A stretch of DNA of 64,000 bases from Ziziphus jujuba (GCF_031755915.1 NC_083379.1:29512001-29576000), one strand, 5' to 3'. Shown: positions 25,881 through 39,771, counted from the first letter of the stretch. Notes: generated from the sequence alone by a model not told the origin. A program made the numbers and translations.

Positions 25881-26443
25881 ATTTTTCCTTTTTTTTTTTT
25901 TTTTTTTTTGGGCTTAGAGAGTGTTTTTGTCGTGGATGAGTTTCATTGGCCTTTCACATACATGGTTTTTTGCCATATACTTTTTAGATTGTATAAGATG
26001 AAAGTGCAGAAAAAAAATACTATGTAGACTAGAAATACTCGAAGAGAGATTCTTGAGTTCTGAGCTTGTGCATAGAATCTGCTCACTACCAAAGAGAAGT
26101 GATCTTTTTAACTATATTATATACCTGATGTTATAGATACCTAAAGTTTTTGGATAATGTATTGTTGTTTGCCAAATGTTATAGATTTAATGAATTGATT
26201 GCTGAAGAAACTAACATAACTGCGAAATATTTTGACCCCTCTGAAATGGGTCTCTTTTTTGCACAATTTGAATTTCTAATTTCCTTTCTTTAACCAAGCA
26301 GGGTTAGTTTGCTTTTTAAATGTTCAATTTCGGCCAATACCCTCTTTTCTCTTTCTTTCTTTTGACCTCTGCTTTTTCCTGAGTTTCATGCTTTGGCTGT
26401 TGCTTTAAAGCATTTCAAAGTTCTTGGTAAAGATTCCTGATTT

Positions 26444-26444
<1 letters not shown>

Positions 26445-26532
<88 letters not shown>
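26445..26532. repeat. (GT)n(GA)n compound microsatellite
   Basis: About 23 GT units (to 26490) are followed by about 20 GA units with one irregularity. Confidence 0.93.
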
Positions 26533-26535
<3 letters not shown>

Positions 26536-26765
26536 TCTTTATGCGAGCAGTTGCGACTGCTAAGGATGATTTTTTTCTTTTTTCTTTTTTCTTTTGGATA
26601 AACAACTGCTAAGGATGATTTGATAAATCAACTGCTAAGGATGATGATTGACATAATGAAATGCATCGCTTTGCATAAAGTTGTTAGTTGCAGCCTTGGT
26701 TTTCGGTTAATAGTTTTGCTTTGTGTTTCTTAAATGTTAGTTATGAAACTCATAAGCTTTCTCTG

Positions 26766-27102
26766 TCAGCACCAAATTTGCCATTAATCATATCTACTCC
26801 AAAGGGCCCTTGTTTCTTTTACCTTTTAATGTCTAAATTTTATGAAAATATTAATAAATAAATAAATAAATAAAGACATATAAATAGGACGAACATGTGA
26901 AGACTCCGTCAGCACCAAATTTGCCAATAATCATATCCTCTCCAAAGGGCACTGGTTTCTTTACCCTTTAATATCTGAATTTTATGAATTTTATGTGTAT
27001 ATATATATATATATACATACATATGAAAAGAAAAAATGTCAAACAAATAAGAAGAAAAGGGCCCTTGTTTCTTTACCCCTCAATATCTGAATTTTATGGA
27101 AA

Positions 27103-27105
<3 letters not shown>
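26766..27105. repeat. Block repeated three times downstream of the BTB gene
   Basis: The block beginning GTCAGCACCAAATTTGCCA occurs at about 26767 and 26908. Its second half (GGGCCCTTGTTTCTTTACC then ATATCTGAATTTTATG) recurs at about 27059. AAAT and AT runs separate the copies. The spacings are about 141 and 150 bp. No coding content is seen. Confidence 0.75.
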
Positions 27106-27133
<28 letters not shown>

Positions 27134-27136
27134 TAT
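27100..27136. repeat. (A)n(AT)n tract
   Basis: An A run followed by about thirteen AT units terminates the third copy of the repeated block. Confidence 0.8.
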
Positions 27137-27377
27137 GAAAAAAATCACATACAAATAAGAAGAAGACGTGTAAAGGTTTCAATTTCTCTTATTTTTTTCT
27201 TTCGCTAGGTAAAGTCCAATTTTTAAACACATTGTTAGTATTTTTAATTTAAGTACTGGAAATATGAAGATCTGAATTCAAATTATTGTTCAACGGAATA
27301 ATAGCTTTACAACTAAACTAACAAAAACCCTCTATTATAAAGCAGAGGCTCTAATAAGGATATGTTCTATTTGGCTC

Positions 27378-27383
27378 ACTCAC

Positions 27384-27416
<33 letters not shown>
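27378..27416. repeat. (CT)n microsatellite
   Basis: About 15 CT units are preceded by CTCACTCACT. Confidence 0.9.
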
Positions 27417-27418
<2 letters not shown>

Positions 27419-27939
27419 ATATAATATTCCTTAAAGAGTGGTACCTCTTCTAGTTTATAGCCTTTAAAGTTCAATAACAACGATATTTCTAAGAGAATAT
27501 ACCCTGAGAAGGTTAATCATGTCAGCCAATCACAATTAAAGTAGATTAGATCCGACATATCCTACCCATATTTAAACTCACTTCAGTAAGTTTCTGATCC
27601 CTCGGATTTATTTTAGTGGTAGCCTAAATATAATGTGGTGATTATATATTTATATTTAAAAAGCTTTCCTAATAATCCAAAACACTAAAACGTCATTGCC
27701 CAAACAATGTAAAAATCTATTTCTACCAAAACTTCCAGGAAGCTTCCCTTGAATTTTATCTTTTCTCTTGCCTGAATCATAAAATCTTTCAAAGAATTAC
27801 ATCACGTAAGCAACGTACATGTAAATTATATAATAATGGAATTAAGATAAGCCTCTACCAAAGAAGAGTAGAACAGGATAAGAAAGAACAAAAAGGCTGT
27901 GAACCCCACAAGGTGAGGTTGAAGGTGACATAGTTTTTA

Positions 27940-30900
27940 TCAAGCAAAATCTGGCATCACTTTTTTCAGAAACTTAATGGGATAGGAGTCTTCAGGGGCA
28001 AGCTGGTCAAAAGCTACGTAATTTTGTTCCTTGTTGTAAACGTGGCAGATTGTCATGATTGTCTTCATTAGACGCCAATTCCACGTAGCCTCGTTTAGAT
28101 ACTGTTCAGGGACATGGAAAAATAAACCCAATGAATGACGAGAATAATCCTACTTTCCTAAAAGAAGGATGACCATAGATCAAGTTGTTTTCACTTTGGT
28201 TTACAAAGCAATAACGAGCTTATGAGACATATTCATGCTTTCCAGTGCTAAAAGAAATAAAATGTTCATTTCCATGTGCAGCTAAGTTGATAGCTTGATA
28301 CTTACCAAGAAACCAAAAAAAAAAAAAAAAAAAAGGGAAAAAATTGATGGGTTGATTCCATTCAATAGAAATGGCTTTCGAAAATTTTAATTCATTGATA
28401 AGAATATATAGAAAAGATCAATGAAATCTACCTTTCCCCAATTTTCTTGGAGAGACTTGTGAGCTGTACGTAAATTATAACTCGGAATCCTTGAAGATAT
28501 ATGATGGGGGATGTGGACATTGATATCATGGCAGAGGATCTCAATCCTGTGAAGAACATATACAGCAAATGAACCAATGTCACAAGCCAAAGATTTGAAC
28601 TTGAAAATTCGAGACTACTTTGCCAGCATTGATTTAAAAAACCATGGCAGCATAATTTAATATGGCCAATAACCTAAATCTTCTTCTTGTAGAAATTTTG
28701 TCAATCACTCAAAAAAGAAATTAGATAAACATGTTTTGATGCACAAATTGATATTAGATGAAGAAGATAGTTCAGATGGTGATTATGGAAAGGTATATTT
28801 CATTTCATGAATAGCATACAGTTCGAAAGTACACACGAAGTCATCAGCAAACCGTTTTAATTAAGCTAATTGAACCATTGAATTGCATCAGTCCTACATC
28901 TCTAAGGTGAAATTAACAGACAAACAATACACAAAAGAATGAAATGAGGATGAAGAAACAGTACCAACGAGGGTAAGTGCAATGAACTGTTCCATTAAGT
29001 TGAGCCTGAGCTGCATTCCACTCCTCCGAAGATTTGAAAGGTATATGCGGAGCCGTATGATGGACCATAGTAAAAGTACTCATCTACACATTCAAATGGA
29101 ATAATAACTATTAGAGATAGACAGAGAGTATCATAAATTGAAACACCAAATAACTGGGATATTTAGTCAAAGTAACTACCAGATCATTATGTATTTTGAA
29201 AACTTTACTACCAGTACTAGAAACAGATAATCACATAATAATTTGGAAAAAGATACTAATAGATTAGCATGCTAATGGCAGTAACAAATTTTAAAAGTTA
29301 TTGGAGCATAGAAGTAAAGCACAACGTTTGCTAAGATATATGAAGTACTCATCCTGTGGAACTATGCTGTGCCATTCGGGATTATGAAAAATTGTTTGGA
29401 ATTCAATAGCGTTTGATGACACAAAGTGGGTTAGTTCACTTACAGAAGTACAGAGAAAGCATATTGAAATAGAACATTTTCTTTATCGATCAGAAATTAG
29501 AGAACCATAATGAAGGTCTTGTTGTGTCCATTACAGAGTCACTACCATTTGCATGAGGTTTACGATGGATGAAAATTATATAATTCCCACAACCAGTCAA
29601 TGAAAAATGTTTTAGTGCCTGCACTAAAAAAACAAGTATAAGAGACAGAAAGTAGTATTACCCAAAAGTGGTACCCCAGCCATGGCATCAACCAAAACTT
29701 GATCCATCCCATAATCCCCGTCTTGTAGATAATCAATGGCCATCCAATTAACATAAATGCAAACACACAAGCCAAACTTATCTTCACCCTTTTGACTTCA
29801 TTTGGTCTGAACTTGTTCAAATCGAAGTGCCACATCAACCTATTAGAATGCAAAATAATGTTGAAAGACATGTATGTAAGTCAAAAAGTTCACCAACAGT
29901 GAATTAGAAGGCCAGTGAAATTAGAGATATGGTGTGCAGTTCTTCTCTATACGTTACATACCAGTGAGCTATTGACATCCACGGCCGAAATGGACCATAT
30001 CCATATATAATTGCCTTGCGCAAAGCAGGAGATGATTCAATCTCTTCTTCCCAGACAGGATGCCAAGCTGTATCTTCAAACAGCCTAAAGATTTGTTGTG
30101 TACAAGAAAAAGGGAAAAGTGTGAAAGAAGAAAGCAAGCAGAACAAATTTATAGAAACATAAAACTGTCCCATCCACCAAAAGACAACAAACTAAGATGA
30201 AATTTCAGTGCACACAGACATGGATATTTACAATACAGCTATGAGAATCTGCAGAGCAAAAAAAGATACAACTTAGGCATACTCTTGAAATCTAGTATCT
30301 AACATTGGGAAAGAAAAATAATTTCTAGGACGCGCTTTAAATAAATTGTACATGTCATTTCCTTGAAATAGTAATACATCTAAATGTATTCAATGTAAAG
30401 TTTTTCATGGACACACAGCCCATGTTGCAGAAACTTAATCTTACAAATAAATGAATACACAACGTTGACACATGAATGCATGAATCTGAAGTGCACATAT
30501 CTTCCACTTAAAAGTCCAACACAACATTTCACACCCTTATAGTCAAAGTGAGTGTTTATTTTCTTCATTGTTCTAGGGGCTAAATTTATATAGCAAGGGA
30601 TTGTATGGCAGGGAAAAGGGTGTCATCCTAAAGGTCCTGCATGCATGCATTGGTCAAATTCACACAATCTAAGAAGAGAATCCATCATTGTTAAAAGCAA
30701 AATATATTCTCTTTTTTTACTTTTACTTCTTCCCATTTACATACTAGCATGTGATGCTGCTACAACAGGGGATTAATTAAAAATAATATATGAACTGAAT
30801 TTACTAAAACTAAAATAAAAAGGGAATATCATACAGACATGTTTGTTTTTGCATGATGCCGATCGTGCTTAAACCGCCATGCTTCATATGGATATATCAG

Positions 30901-33259
30901 CGGCATAAAGGCCAGTGTTCCAACAATGTCCTCCACTAATTTGTTTCTTGAAAATGATTTGTGTGCACAATCATGACCTATAACAAAGAACTTAAAAATT
31001 TGGGGAAAAAAAAAAAAAAAAAAGAAGATGAAGGAGTTGGCCTGGATGCCCTTCAAGTTGTAATATAAAGAAAGATATTTTAAAAAACAGAGAGAAAAAG
31101 CATGACTTTTTAACCAAATAAGAAATTGCAAAGTTTTGTTTCAGAACAAACCCCAGTTATTGCAGTCCCAGTAAAAGCCCAAGCCAGAGGAAGCAGATAC
31201 GAAGGGGCTTTTGAAATCATGAAAAGCCCCAACGCATATGAAGTGACAGATATTAGAACTGACTTCCATGCTTTCACATCATCAATCTCAAAAACCTAGT
31301 AGTACAAAAGAAAAAGGAACTGTGATTTTACATTTGAAGTTCAAGTTCTCGCTAGGATCATTAGTACTTCATTCTCATTAAAGAAATTTATACTAATTTC
31401 GTGGGGATAATAATAAAAAATAAATTAAAAAAAGACATAGTAAAGCAAAGTTAATGACACCAACCAAAGTTATCAGGTGGTCGGTGATATACGTTTTAGA
31501 GATGCTTCATGTTCGTTGAAGCAAGATAAGAAAGTGGAATGAATGATTTGGTTCTTAGAATAATAATAAATACCTTTTTTGGAAGGGTATCAATGATATC
31601 CTTTAATGTAACATTCTTCGGAAGTGATTCTCCAATCTGTTTGAAACCATAGCTCTCTGATAATTCTTTTCGATACTCGGCTGTGTCTGCTGGAGCTGGT
31701 GAAAATGGAACAGCTACAGCTTGTACCAGTTCAATCTTTCTTCTGGAATTTAAATATTGTTGACGTTTAATTCCCTTAGCAACAAGGCCGTCCCATTTCC
31801 AATAAGAGGTTCCTGTCCATCACAAGAAGTGTTATGGGGTGACAATAATATTTAGGAAATATTGCAAATTAAATAGCAGTTGAAAATGCTATCAGTTCAA
31901 TGCTAAATGAGTTTACAGAAATAGTAAAAGCCAATATTTCAAGTCTTGAGTTAGTAGCTTCTATCATGGGCCTAACTTGAGGAGTTAGTCATACACGAGA
32001 CATCTAATCGAAATTGATTTACAATGCATTAAAAGGGAAGCCTCAAAGTGTTTTTAATCTTATTATGACTTGTTTTACTCTTGACTGTACTTTAAAAGTA
32101 GAATCATAAGATTGTACTAACTCTTTGGTTACCTACATTGTTATCAACAAAATAAAACATCGTTTTTAGGATAACAAGGTGTTAAGAAGACTACAAAAGA
32201 AAATTAATTAAATAAAAGAATATCACTTGGGAACCAAATTAACTTAAGCTCCATCAAAAGGTAAACAGAAATACTTTGGTTTTAGTAACTTTAACAGAAT
32301 TAAATACTTAGCAGTGTTGCAGTTCATCTAACTATGCTTGGAGAACCACAAAGGTTAAAGTTGGTCCTATACAAAGCTCGAGAACATACGTCGAAGATGA
32401 CAGAAGCAAGTTGATTGTTGTAGGTTCTCTAGCCTACAATAACTTTAAATGTAAAAACATCCATATAAGAACCACTATTTACCCTTGCCTTGCACCTTGA
32501 AAGGTAAATTGAGTTGGGGGCTTGTAAAAACTAATGTATGGTATGAAGTTGGAGAAATTCAACTTGAAGTGCATTCAATTTTAGAAATACTTCAAAAGTT
32601 TTTCCAATCAGCTCAATAAAGATCATTGACAAAGTATACTTTAGCCTGCTCTTCAACAAAAAGTATTCTGACAATCATAATCAAGGAACTATCATATAGC
32701 ATTTGATGTCAAGTAAATATCAACAAAAACCATTTCTTTTCATCTATTTGACAACTAGCTTTAAAGAATTTGATGCTTCTTCACCCCCAAAAATTTACAT
32801 CTTTTGAAATCATTGATCAGCAATTCTTCCTCTAAAGCTCAAAGCGCAAAAACTAGTGTTCTAATAACTTGTTAAATCGCACGCACACACCGAGTAAAAA
32901 GGAAAAACAGTTCCCATTAGGCCATGGACCGTCATAAACATAAAAAACATAAGAACATATCAAACCAGACACCGAATTCCTTAAACGAAACGAGGAACAC
33001 AAGCACCCTAAAGAGATAGAGAAGGAACATAAGGCACACCTGGAGAATAATGGGCTGCAATTTTGTGAACAGAAATTGGCTTCTGATGGGGGCCCTGAAA
33101 CTCAAACCCATAACCAAGAATTAAAAAACCCAACATAGGAAAGAAGAGGGAAAAAAAAGAGGTGGGAAAAAAACAGAAAATGGGCACAAAGCAGCAAATG
33201 GGAAAAAAAAGAAAAAATACCATGAAAAGGAACATAGAATCTGCAACTCTGCAAGCCAT
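27940..33259 (-). CDS. FAD6: Chloroplast omega-6 fatty acid desaturase FAD6
   Basis: This plastid envelope enzyme adds the omega-6 double bond to 16:1 and 18:1 acyl chains of membrane glycerolipids, using ferredoxin. Ten exons assemble on the minus strand: 33259-33221, 33094-33040, 31812-31574, 31295-31152, 30990-30839, 30084-29962, 29839-29662, 29083-28965, 28546-28432 and 28101-27940. They total 1326 bases, 441 residues plus stop, and all split codons agree. Residues 1 to about 66 look like a transit peptide, beginning [13 protein letters not shown]. The three di-iron histidine boxes are intact: HDCAH at 165-169, HDRHH at 201-205 and HIPHH at 361-365. Hydrophobic segments surround residues 122-163 and 270-310. 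Length and exon number match Arabidopsis FAD6. The donor of intron 5 is the weak GTCTGT, but only it keeps the frame. The gene looks intact and functional. Confidence 0.96.
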
Positions 33260-33420
33260 GTTGAGCAGAATTGCAAGAATCCCAGTTCACAAGGACCCCC
33301 ACACTTTCACGCTTTGAAGCTCTGAGCTTGTTGGCTCTTTGAGATTGAATGAATGAATGTGAAAAAGATAGGCTTTTGTCTTGGTTTTTAATCCTAAGTC
33401 GTGGACAACCTTTTATATTT

Positions 33421-33436
33421 TATATATAAATATATA
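33421..33436 (-). promoter_or_regulatory. Possible TATA element of FAD6
   Basis: A TATATATAAATATATA stretch lies about 165 bp upstream of the FAD6 ATG, with a CT-rich microsatellite (33449-33468) just further upstream. The position suits a core promoter, but A+T-rich DNA makes such matches common. Confidence 0.3.
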
Positions 33437-33448
33437 GAAAGGCTGCCC

Positions 33449-33468
33449 CTCTCTCTCTCTCTCTCTCT
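33449..33468. repeat. (CT)n microsatellite upstream of FAD6
   Basis: About ten CT units lie about 190 bp before the FAD6 start codon. They read as GA on the transcribed sense strand. Confidence 0.85.
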
Positions 33469-33603
33469 GCTTGTTTTGTTCCTTTAACCGACCATTGTCG
33501 AAATGCGGCTGGTTTGATTGATTTCCCACTACCCTTACCTCAACCTCATGTTTTGTTTGCTTCAAAACTCGTTTTCTTGCCAACCTCAGAAAATCAAAAA
33601 GAA

Positions 33604-36190
33604 GATAACGTTACATCCAAAAACAATAAGAATTTTTTTTTTTTTTTTTTTTATGAAGTACAAAAACAATAAGAATTTGTTACTTATAAACAATGCTAAT
33701 AACTTAAAATTCTTTACAATATAATCATGTTATGAACATTATGATACTAAAATCATAATATATATATATATATATATATTTGTAAATTATATAATAATTT
33801 TGAAATGAGATATAACTAGCAGTTTAAATAACAATATTTGTTTGGATGATTATTTTCCTATAATTAATATTGAATTAATTAAAAATAAAACATGGAAAAA
33901 AAAATATATGTTCTGTCTTCCATTCTCGTAATCTTATTTATTTTGTTTAATTTATTTATTTATTTTGGGTTAAATTCTGACTGAAAAATGAATTGAAGAA
34001 GTACATGAATAATTAATATTATATATTTGAGAGTGATGATTTTAACCGGAAATAAAGAAAGATGAGGAAGAAATAAAATATGAGGGAATTTCATAGTTAA
34101 TTTATTAATCTTGGAAAATTTTTATTGAGGTCGAATAAGAATCACGCATTTGTAGAATAACCCAAAGCGAAGGTCTGTCCTTTCCTGCCAGGCTAGTTTT
34201 GGTTAATGGCGTGGACCTTATTGAGTCACACGTCAATCTAAAATTTGCTCATCTTTTCCATGCCATTTGCAAGGAAATTCATGCAAATCATTCATGGTTT
34301 GAATTGACTACAAGGTTTCTCTTTCCATTTTTTTTTGTTTTGCTCACTTCGAACAAATCTAATTGGGTAGATTGGAAAGCATCAATTCCAATGAGAACCA
34401 ATTGTCAAAATTTTGACGGAAAATTATGGAAATTAGTTTCTCAAAAATTGATCTCATGCGAATTTATTTTGTCAGTGTTTGATTATAAAGGAAAATCTAG
34501 GACATAAAAATAATTAAATTTATCTATGATTTAAAATTGATGATAAATTTATCTTTTAATAAAATATATAAAAATGAGTTTTTTTTACAGACTATGATAA
34601 TGGCTTTTTGTTTTTTTGAAATTTTTTCTGCTATACTTTTCAAATCTTGAAAATTAAATTTTCAAAGAGTTTATATTTTTCACCTTTTAAAAATTATCAA
34701 ATATGGAAAAAATTAATTTTTTTGAAAAATTTCAAATTCCTAAAACAATGACACTTTCTAAACGAAATCTTAACCTAATTGATAATATAGCAAACCATAA
34801 TAAACCGTTGATATGCGAATGTGTGTTTCTAGGAGTTGTTCCTGTGGAGAGAGACTGGTGGCAAAGTTTTTACTTTATTATTTTTTTACTTTAATTTTAT
34901 TTTATATATTTATTTATTTATTGATTTAATTTTGAGAAAGCCTGGTAGCAAAGTTAAGAATTCAAAATCAATCAACCTTAACATTAAAAGAATTTAAAAA
35001 TAAAAAAAAAAGAAAAAAGAAAAAAAGAAGTACTAACAAAATGTCAAAAGTGCTAGTTGGTAGAAATCGTAGGTAATATTTGGTTATTAAATTTATCAAA
35101 TTTTAGATAAACAAATAGAGGGAGCTGTAATATCTATGAAAATTTATGATATTTTATGAAAATTTATGATATTTTTCTTTGATTTCTAAAAAAATTACAT
35201 AATTTGATTAAAAAATCCATATTTTTCATGAAAATTTTTATAAAATTTTTTGAAATATCTAATTAAATTTAATTTTTAATAAAAAAATTATAAATATTAT
35301 TCATGTTTAATAAAATTTTTTAATTGCTTTCTGAAAATGAAGCAAATAAAAATAAAAATTTACATTTAACAAACGAGAACTAGCAAGTCACAAGTGTCCA
35401 TACATATTATTATTTTTTTTAGAATAATAAATTTAATAATTTTATAATAAAGTAGATAAAAATTAAAACGTATATAAAAATTTAAAAATATATAAGGAAT
35501 ATATTCTCTACAAACTCAATCATAAAAAAATAATAGTTATGTATAAAATCAACTTATATCTTATAATGATTATTATCAAAGACAATCACATCTAATATAA
35601 AATCCATATAATTGGCATATTATGAAATATAATGTAAATATCGAAAGTTTAAAAATAGTTGATTATTAATTTTTAAAAATCGATATTGATAAAAATATCA
35701 AAAATTTAAAATATGGACATACTCATGAAAATATTGTAAATTACTAAATGTTGATAATAATTTATTAAAAGTGATGAAAAATGATGAAAATTTATTTAAA
35801 AATTAAATAATCGAATTGAAACTTCAGGATTATCAACCTGACTAACAAATTGCAAAATTATTAAATGTATATTATATTTTTTTAATCAGTTAATTTATAT
35901 TAAATGCTAATGATCATAAATATACAATTATTAATAAAAAAATATATAATTGATAAAATTATTTATTAATTAAGATATATATAAAACAATTATTACAATC
36001 AAGCTTTAAAAAAATCAAAATTTTCATGGAAATTTCACCTAAATTTTCATATTTTTAAAGAGTAGATAGGAAATTTTGGTTTTAAATAGAAACGGATAAA
36101 ATTTTCACCTAAACTTTCTATATTACCTCTTAAATCTCTATCAAATATCCACATCTATTCCTCTATAAATTGTTGAAAAATTCATAACTT
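33604..36190. repeat. Duplicated noncoding block, copy 1
   Basis: From GATAACGTTACATCCAAAAA at 33604 to about 36190 this matches, with scattered indels, the block at 47983-50468 in the same orientation. Easy landmarks are TTGGTTAATGGCGTGGAC at about 34199 and 48601, and GTTTAAATAACAATAT at about 33821 and 48190. The similarity stops where the pararetroviral sequence begins. It holds no recognisable gene. It starts only about 345 bp upstream of the FAD6 start codon. Confidence 0.85.
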
Positions 36191-37249
36191 CTATGGAAAT
36201 TTTTGAAATTTATTTATTTTTTAAAATTAAAAAAATATGCTTATTTGAAAGATCCAAATAAGCTTTGCCTTGGAATTTACTAATTTAAATTTAAGAAAGG
36301 ATTCATGATCATAGAAAAATTATTAAGAACATATTAGTTGAATACGCAACTAATATAAATACTATTGATAATCTACAACCAAAACTTTATTTTTCCATAG
36401 ACCATGAACCTTGGAGTTTAATATCTATTGAGTGGGAAATTACTAATTTAATAAGATTTCAGAGTTTAACTTTTGATGAACTTAACTTTCCTCAAATGAT
36501 CAAATCAATGGTCTATTATGTAGTAAAAAATCACAAAAGAATAAAATATTTGATATTTTCAGTCGCCAGCACCATTGGATAGAGACATAGAGAAAAATTA
36601 CTTCAACCTTATCAGATATGGTTGCTAACTAAAACAACAAAAATAGAAATGGCAAAGAAAAAATATCTAGATAATTTGATTTTGGCATATGGTGTTCATC
36701 CACAAGAATATTGAATCAATAATACAGAACATTTAATTGAAGCAATAAGGGATTTAAATTTTTTTTTATTTAAAGTCACTGATGGTAAAAGAATATTCTT
36801 AACATATCTACTGGTAAATTACTTTCTTTCCAATGAACAAAAAATGAAAGCTTAGAGTCTCTTGGAAAAAAATAACATATCAGCTAAGTACTTTGGATGT
36901 TTCAGAGGACTTAGCAATAAAGGAATAAAAAAAACTCCATCTCAAGGTAATGCTAGATCAGCAATTTCTAGCATTATCCTTCAACTCCATAGTAGAGGAC
37001 AACATCATAAACCGAATAGAGGGTTAGATTTTTAACGACATAAATCTAGGTCCAAGAAAGTTTGTCGACAAAAATAAAAAGAACTGGTTACACTTTACTA
37101 CATCTCATCCTAAAAGATTTCTAAAAACTAGTTTAATTGCCTTTAGAAAACTAAGACGTTTTAGGTACCATAATTAGTGGAAGAAGACAAATGTCAAAAA
37201 CTAAAATGTCAAGGAAATATAAATGGTTTTCATATTATATATATTAAAG

Positions 37250-37250
<1 letters not shown>

Positions 37251-37321
<71 letters not shown>
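37251..37321. repeat. (TA)n microsatellite
   Basis: About 35 TA units interrupt the pararetroviral region. Confidence 0.93.
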
Positions 37322-37324
<3 letters not shown>

Positions 37325-39224
37325 AAAAATATTTGAAGTAGCCTAAATAATATTACTGATCTTGTTTGTTTTAGGATAAAAAATATGATTTGCCAATTTA
37401 AAAATCTTAAAACTCATCTTAAAATACTAGAATTAACTCGTTATAAACCAAATCCTAAATTAGTTATTTTAAAAGGAGAAACTGCTCCAATAAAATCTTT
37501 TAACCAAGATAAATTTCGAAATATAAAAAAAATATTAGAGTACTTTTAAACAAATAGCAAAAGTTGTAGATGAATGGACACAATTGATGTCTATTTTATA
37601 AATAATTACTAAATGATATGGATAAAAGAAAGATTTTTATATTATTTAGCTAGAACATTTCAAAGAGAATTGCTCCATAGGTTAAAACAATTTGAAGCTA
37701 CAACTTTATGACAAGCTTAAAAAAAAGAATATGTCGGAAAAAGAAACATGGATTGAACTTTTAAAAGCCTTAGATAAATTAATAATTAACAGTTCTGTGG
37801 TATGGTAAATAAAACAACAATACCAAATGTTACATACATGCTATCTAAGTTAGAATTATATAATATTTGCTATTTTAAAGATTTTTATAAATCATAAAGT
37901 AAAGCTTTTTATAGCTTACTTTACTATCAAACTAATTATTTGCTGCAATAATTTTTTCATAAATTACCAAATCCATGGGATAAACTAGCCATTAAAACCT
38001 ATGATGACTGATTAAAAAAAAAAAAGCTAGATTAGATAATTTAAGATGAAGAATAAACTTTATTTTGAGGTTAATTAATGAAAGATATAATTAAAAGCTA
38101 AAAAACAGGTAAAATATCCTATAAATAAAAAATATTATGATAATCTTCAAAAAAATTAAAAGATAGGATGGCCAAATCCACAGGCAACAAAAAGGAAATC
38201 TAGAAAATATAAATGGAAACTTTTTAAGAAAAAAGGAAAAAACAATTTCTAAAAATAAAAAACATATAAGAAAAAAAAAGTTTACAACCAAAAAAGAAAT
38301 GCTAGTGTTTTAATTATAATGAAAAAGATTATTACGCACTAGAATATCCTAAAAAATGAAAAAAAAAATGCCAAAAAAAGTAATTAAAAAACTAGAACTA
38401 GAGTAACTTGAAGTGTTATTTGGAGAAGAAATTTCAGACGAGAATGAAATACTTTATCAAATAGAATTTGAAAAAGACATTTATGATACTAAAGAATAAT
38501 TAATTTTTACGTTTCAACTATAAAAAATAAATAATTAAAAAATGAAACAATAAAGATGTTGTGGAAAGAACTCTTTCTATGACAAAAGAAGAATTTAACT
38601 TCCTAAAAAAAGAAAGGTTAAAAATAAAAGAAAAAGATATTTATAAAATCCCAAAAAAAATTTACTATGTTTTCTATAAAAATATTTAAATACTTTAGGG
38701 GCAATACACAAGCTAATTGTACTCAAGAAGGGATTGTTAAAATACCCCCACTAAATAAATAAGAACATCCAAGATGGGTTAAAAAAATTCAAAAGCAAAA
38801 TATATTTATACGGGATTAATTCAAATAAAACTAACTAGTCTTTTTAGATTAGGATTAAATACCTCTATTTTAGCAGTAGTCTTTGTTTATAGACTAAAAG
38901 AACCGATTCAAGCTTTAATTGGAGGAATACAATCTAACATTGTTAATAGAGTATAATGATTTAATGTCTTTTTTAGACAAAAATTTAGAAAATTCCATAA
39001 AAATAAAAAGTCAAATAAAAAATTTAAGTATGGATGATGGATAACAAGATTTATCCATATAATATAGAACAATCCATAAATTAATAGAAACAACTGAAAT
39101 ATCTATAAAATCATGTGATAAAATATATCTAAATTATATAAACCTCAACCATATGATGCTGAGATAAAATCAAAATTATTAAATGGTAAAGATTTAGAAA
39201 TACCAAAACCATGGTTGGTATAAA

Positions 39225-39771
39225 ATTACAACATAATATTATAGAAATTCAATAATCTGAAGAAAAAAAATTTATATTTTAGAGATAAAAAGTCTCTAGA
39301 AAGGAAGAAACATTTTTCTGTTTCAAAACAACTAAAAAATTTTAAACATTTGAAATTAAAGTGGAAAGAAAAAAAAGGTGAATCATCAAAAAATGACGAA
39401 ATTCAACCAACAATTGGTCATAGTAATATACAAATTATGCCAAGATCAAATTACATAAGAAATGATGAAATCAAAATGAACGAATTATTTCATTTCAAAT
39501 TACAACATAATATTATAGATATTCAATAATCTGAAAAAAAAAATTTATATTTTAGAGATAAAAAGTCTCTAGAATGGAAGAAAGATTTTTCTGTTTCAAA
39601 ACAACTAAAAAATTTTAAACATTTGAAATTAAAGTGGAAAGAAAAAAAAGGTGAATCATCAAAAAATGAGGAAATTCAACCAACAATTGGTCATAGAAAT
39701 ATACAAATTATGCCAAGATCAAATTACATAAGAAATGATGAAATCAAAATGAACGAATTATTTCATTTCAA
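39225..39771. repeat. Tandem duplication of about 274 bp in the pararetroviral sequence
   Basis: Two adjacent copies begin ATTACAACATAATATTATAG at 39225 and 39499 and differ at only a few bases. The unit covers coding-derived sequence upstream of the reverse transcriptase. The copies are far more alike than the general decay of the region would suggest, so the duplication is younger than most of the mutations around it. Confidence 0.9.

Larger units (their letters stand above)
25881..27939. other. Intergenic region between two convergent genes
   Basis: This holds the 3' regions of the BTB gene and of FAD6, a T tract at 25888-25909, GT/GA and CT microsatellites and a threefold repeated block. 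I see no further coding sequence. Confidence 0.7.

Noticed and set aside
32932..33302. Overlapping minus-strand frames around FAD6 exons 1 and 2.
   Set aside because: They are the exons read through into the Phe/Leu-rich first intron. The spliced structure with exact phases is the better explanation.
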